A model generated the notes under the pieces. It saw only the letters and a list, made by a program, of their open reading frames with translations. It ran no database searches and was not told the DNA's origin. Positions 32,528 through 33,218 of a stretch of 33,218 bases of DNA are shown here, in pieces. The DNA comes from Desulfonema limicola (GTDB lineage: Bacteria; Desulfobacterota; Desulfobacteria; Desulfobacterales; Desulfosalsimonadaceae), in NCBI GenBank assembly GCA_020722245.1, contig DYLE01000002.1:1-33218 (forward strand). The letters run 5' to 3'. Made by a program: the position numbers and the translations under genes. Each line of letters begins with the position of its first letter. Positions within the stretch are counted from its first letter, which is position 1.

Positions 32528-33218
32528 ATGGAATACAGATCTGATTTTTTGGTTATCGGAAGCGGAGGCGCCGGGCTGTTATACGCCTTAAAGGTGGCGG
32601 ACTATGGCACGGTCAATATCGTCACCAAACGCGGTATCGGCGACAGCAACACCGCCCTGGCCCAGGGGGGGGTTGCCGCGGTCATGGCCGCCACCGACTC
32701 CTTTGATCTCCATATTCAGGACACCCTGGCCTCGGGCGACGGCATCTGCAACCCAACGGTGGTGGAGATGGTGGTCCGGTCAGCCCCGGAAAGGATACGG
32801 GAGCTGATCAAGCTGGGGGTCCGTTTCAATCGGAAAAGCGAAACCTCGGCAAATGACGACCTACTGGACCTGGATCTCGGGAGGGAGGGCGGGCATTCCC
32901 ACAACCGAATCGTTCACGCGGACGACCTGACCGGCGCGGCCATTGAGGACACCCTGGTCAACCGGGTGACGGCGCATAAGAACATCCGCTGGTTTGAAAA
33001 CCACATCGGCATCGATCTGATCATCCGCTCCACCCGCCTGCACCGGGGGTTGATCGTCACCACCCATGAAGACTACTGCTACGGCGCTTACGTGCTTGAC
33101 CGTAAAACGCACGAGATTCACACCTTTTTGGCGGGAACCGTTGTGCTGGCCACCGGCGGAGCCGGGAAGGTCTACACCTACACCAGCAATCCGGATATCG
33201 CCACCGGCGACGGAATCG
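32528..33218 (+). CDS. nadB: L-aspartate oxidase, N-terminal part (runs off the window)
   Basis: It oxidises L-aspartate to iminoaspartate, the first step of NAD biosynthesis, and under anaerobic conditions can use fumarate. About 230 residues are visible: an FAD Rossmann motif (FLVIGSGGAGLLYALKVA), the substrate-domain start GDSNTALAQGGVAAV, HSHNRIVHADDLTGAAIE, and VVLATGGAGKVYTYTSNP. These fit NadB of the succinate dehydrogenase/fumarate reductase flavoprotein superfamily. ATG 32528 has AAAAGGATATACAGGAT upstream. It is open to the right edge; the capping domain and C terminus lie outside the window. Confidence 0.93.
   Translation, partial: MEYRSDFLVIGSGGAGLLYALKVADYGTVNIVTKRGIGDSNTALAQGGVAAVMAATDSFDLHIQDTLASGDGICNPTVVEMVVRSAPERIRELIKLGVRFNRKSETSANDDLLDLDLGREGGHSHNRIVHADDLTGAAIEDTLVNRVTAHKNIRWFENHIGIDLIIRSTRLHRGLIVTTHEDYCYGAYVLDRKTHEIHTFLAGTVVLATGGAGKVYTYTSNPDIATGDGI

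Overview
The window reads like an anaerobic deltaproteobacterium (Desulfobacterota, most likely a sulfate reducer of the Desulfobacterales type). This is inferred from the gene families: DUF2703, FmdE, DGC and redox-disulfide proteins beside arsenic genes, octahaem cytochromes fused to membrane anchors, and a rhodanese/porin/cytochrome cluster. No rRNA, tRNA or CRISPR array was seen. Nearly every gene lies on the + strand.

Bases 1-7.5 kb hold an arsenic/metalloid and thiol-redox operon. It runs: a 5'-broken permease, a small protein, two thioredoxin-fold disulfide proteins flanking DUF2703, a DGC zinc protein, an Fe-S protein, thioredoxin-type ArsC, Acr3, a CoA-disulfide-reductase-like flavoprotein, the ArsF/ArsG pair and a universal stress protein. 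No arsR is present in the window.

Bases 7.6-10 kb hold a cysteine-free Crp/Fnr regulator, a perfect FNR-type palindrome, an FmdE protein, a hairpin terminator and a TauE/SafE exporter followed by a fragment that looks like a second one. Bases 10.1-15.8 kb are a translationally coupled tripartite RND efflux system (TolC, adaptor, pump).

Bases 15.9-30.2 kb are a disturbed accessory region. Intact genes are an exported DUF1805 protein, a CDF metal exporter, a 49-residue protein, a thioredoxin-like protein, Lgt, an octahaem cytochrome, an ion channel and an outer-membrane porin. Between them lie a 174-bp palindromic repeat, remnants of an ICMT-like methyltransferase, ChrA, a PAS/HD-GYP protein, a second DUF1805 gene and an IS256-type transposase, plus several genes broken only by one-base losses in homopolymer runs. 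The rhodanese-porin-octahaem set resembles the extHIJKL-type porin-cytochrome clusters of Geobacter.

The most striking signal is in the second octahaem cytochrome. An in-frame TGA replaces a Cys codon of the neighbouring paralogue, and 15 nt later there is a perfect 7-bp hairpin with a bacterial-SECIS-like loop. This is a candidate selenocysteine site in a multihaem cytochrome, with the caveat that the same gene also needs a one-base frame correction 112 nt downstream.

Bases 30.3 kb to the end return to housekeeping genes: a RecD2-type helicase and the start of nadB, which runs off the right edge.
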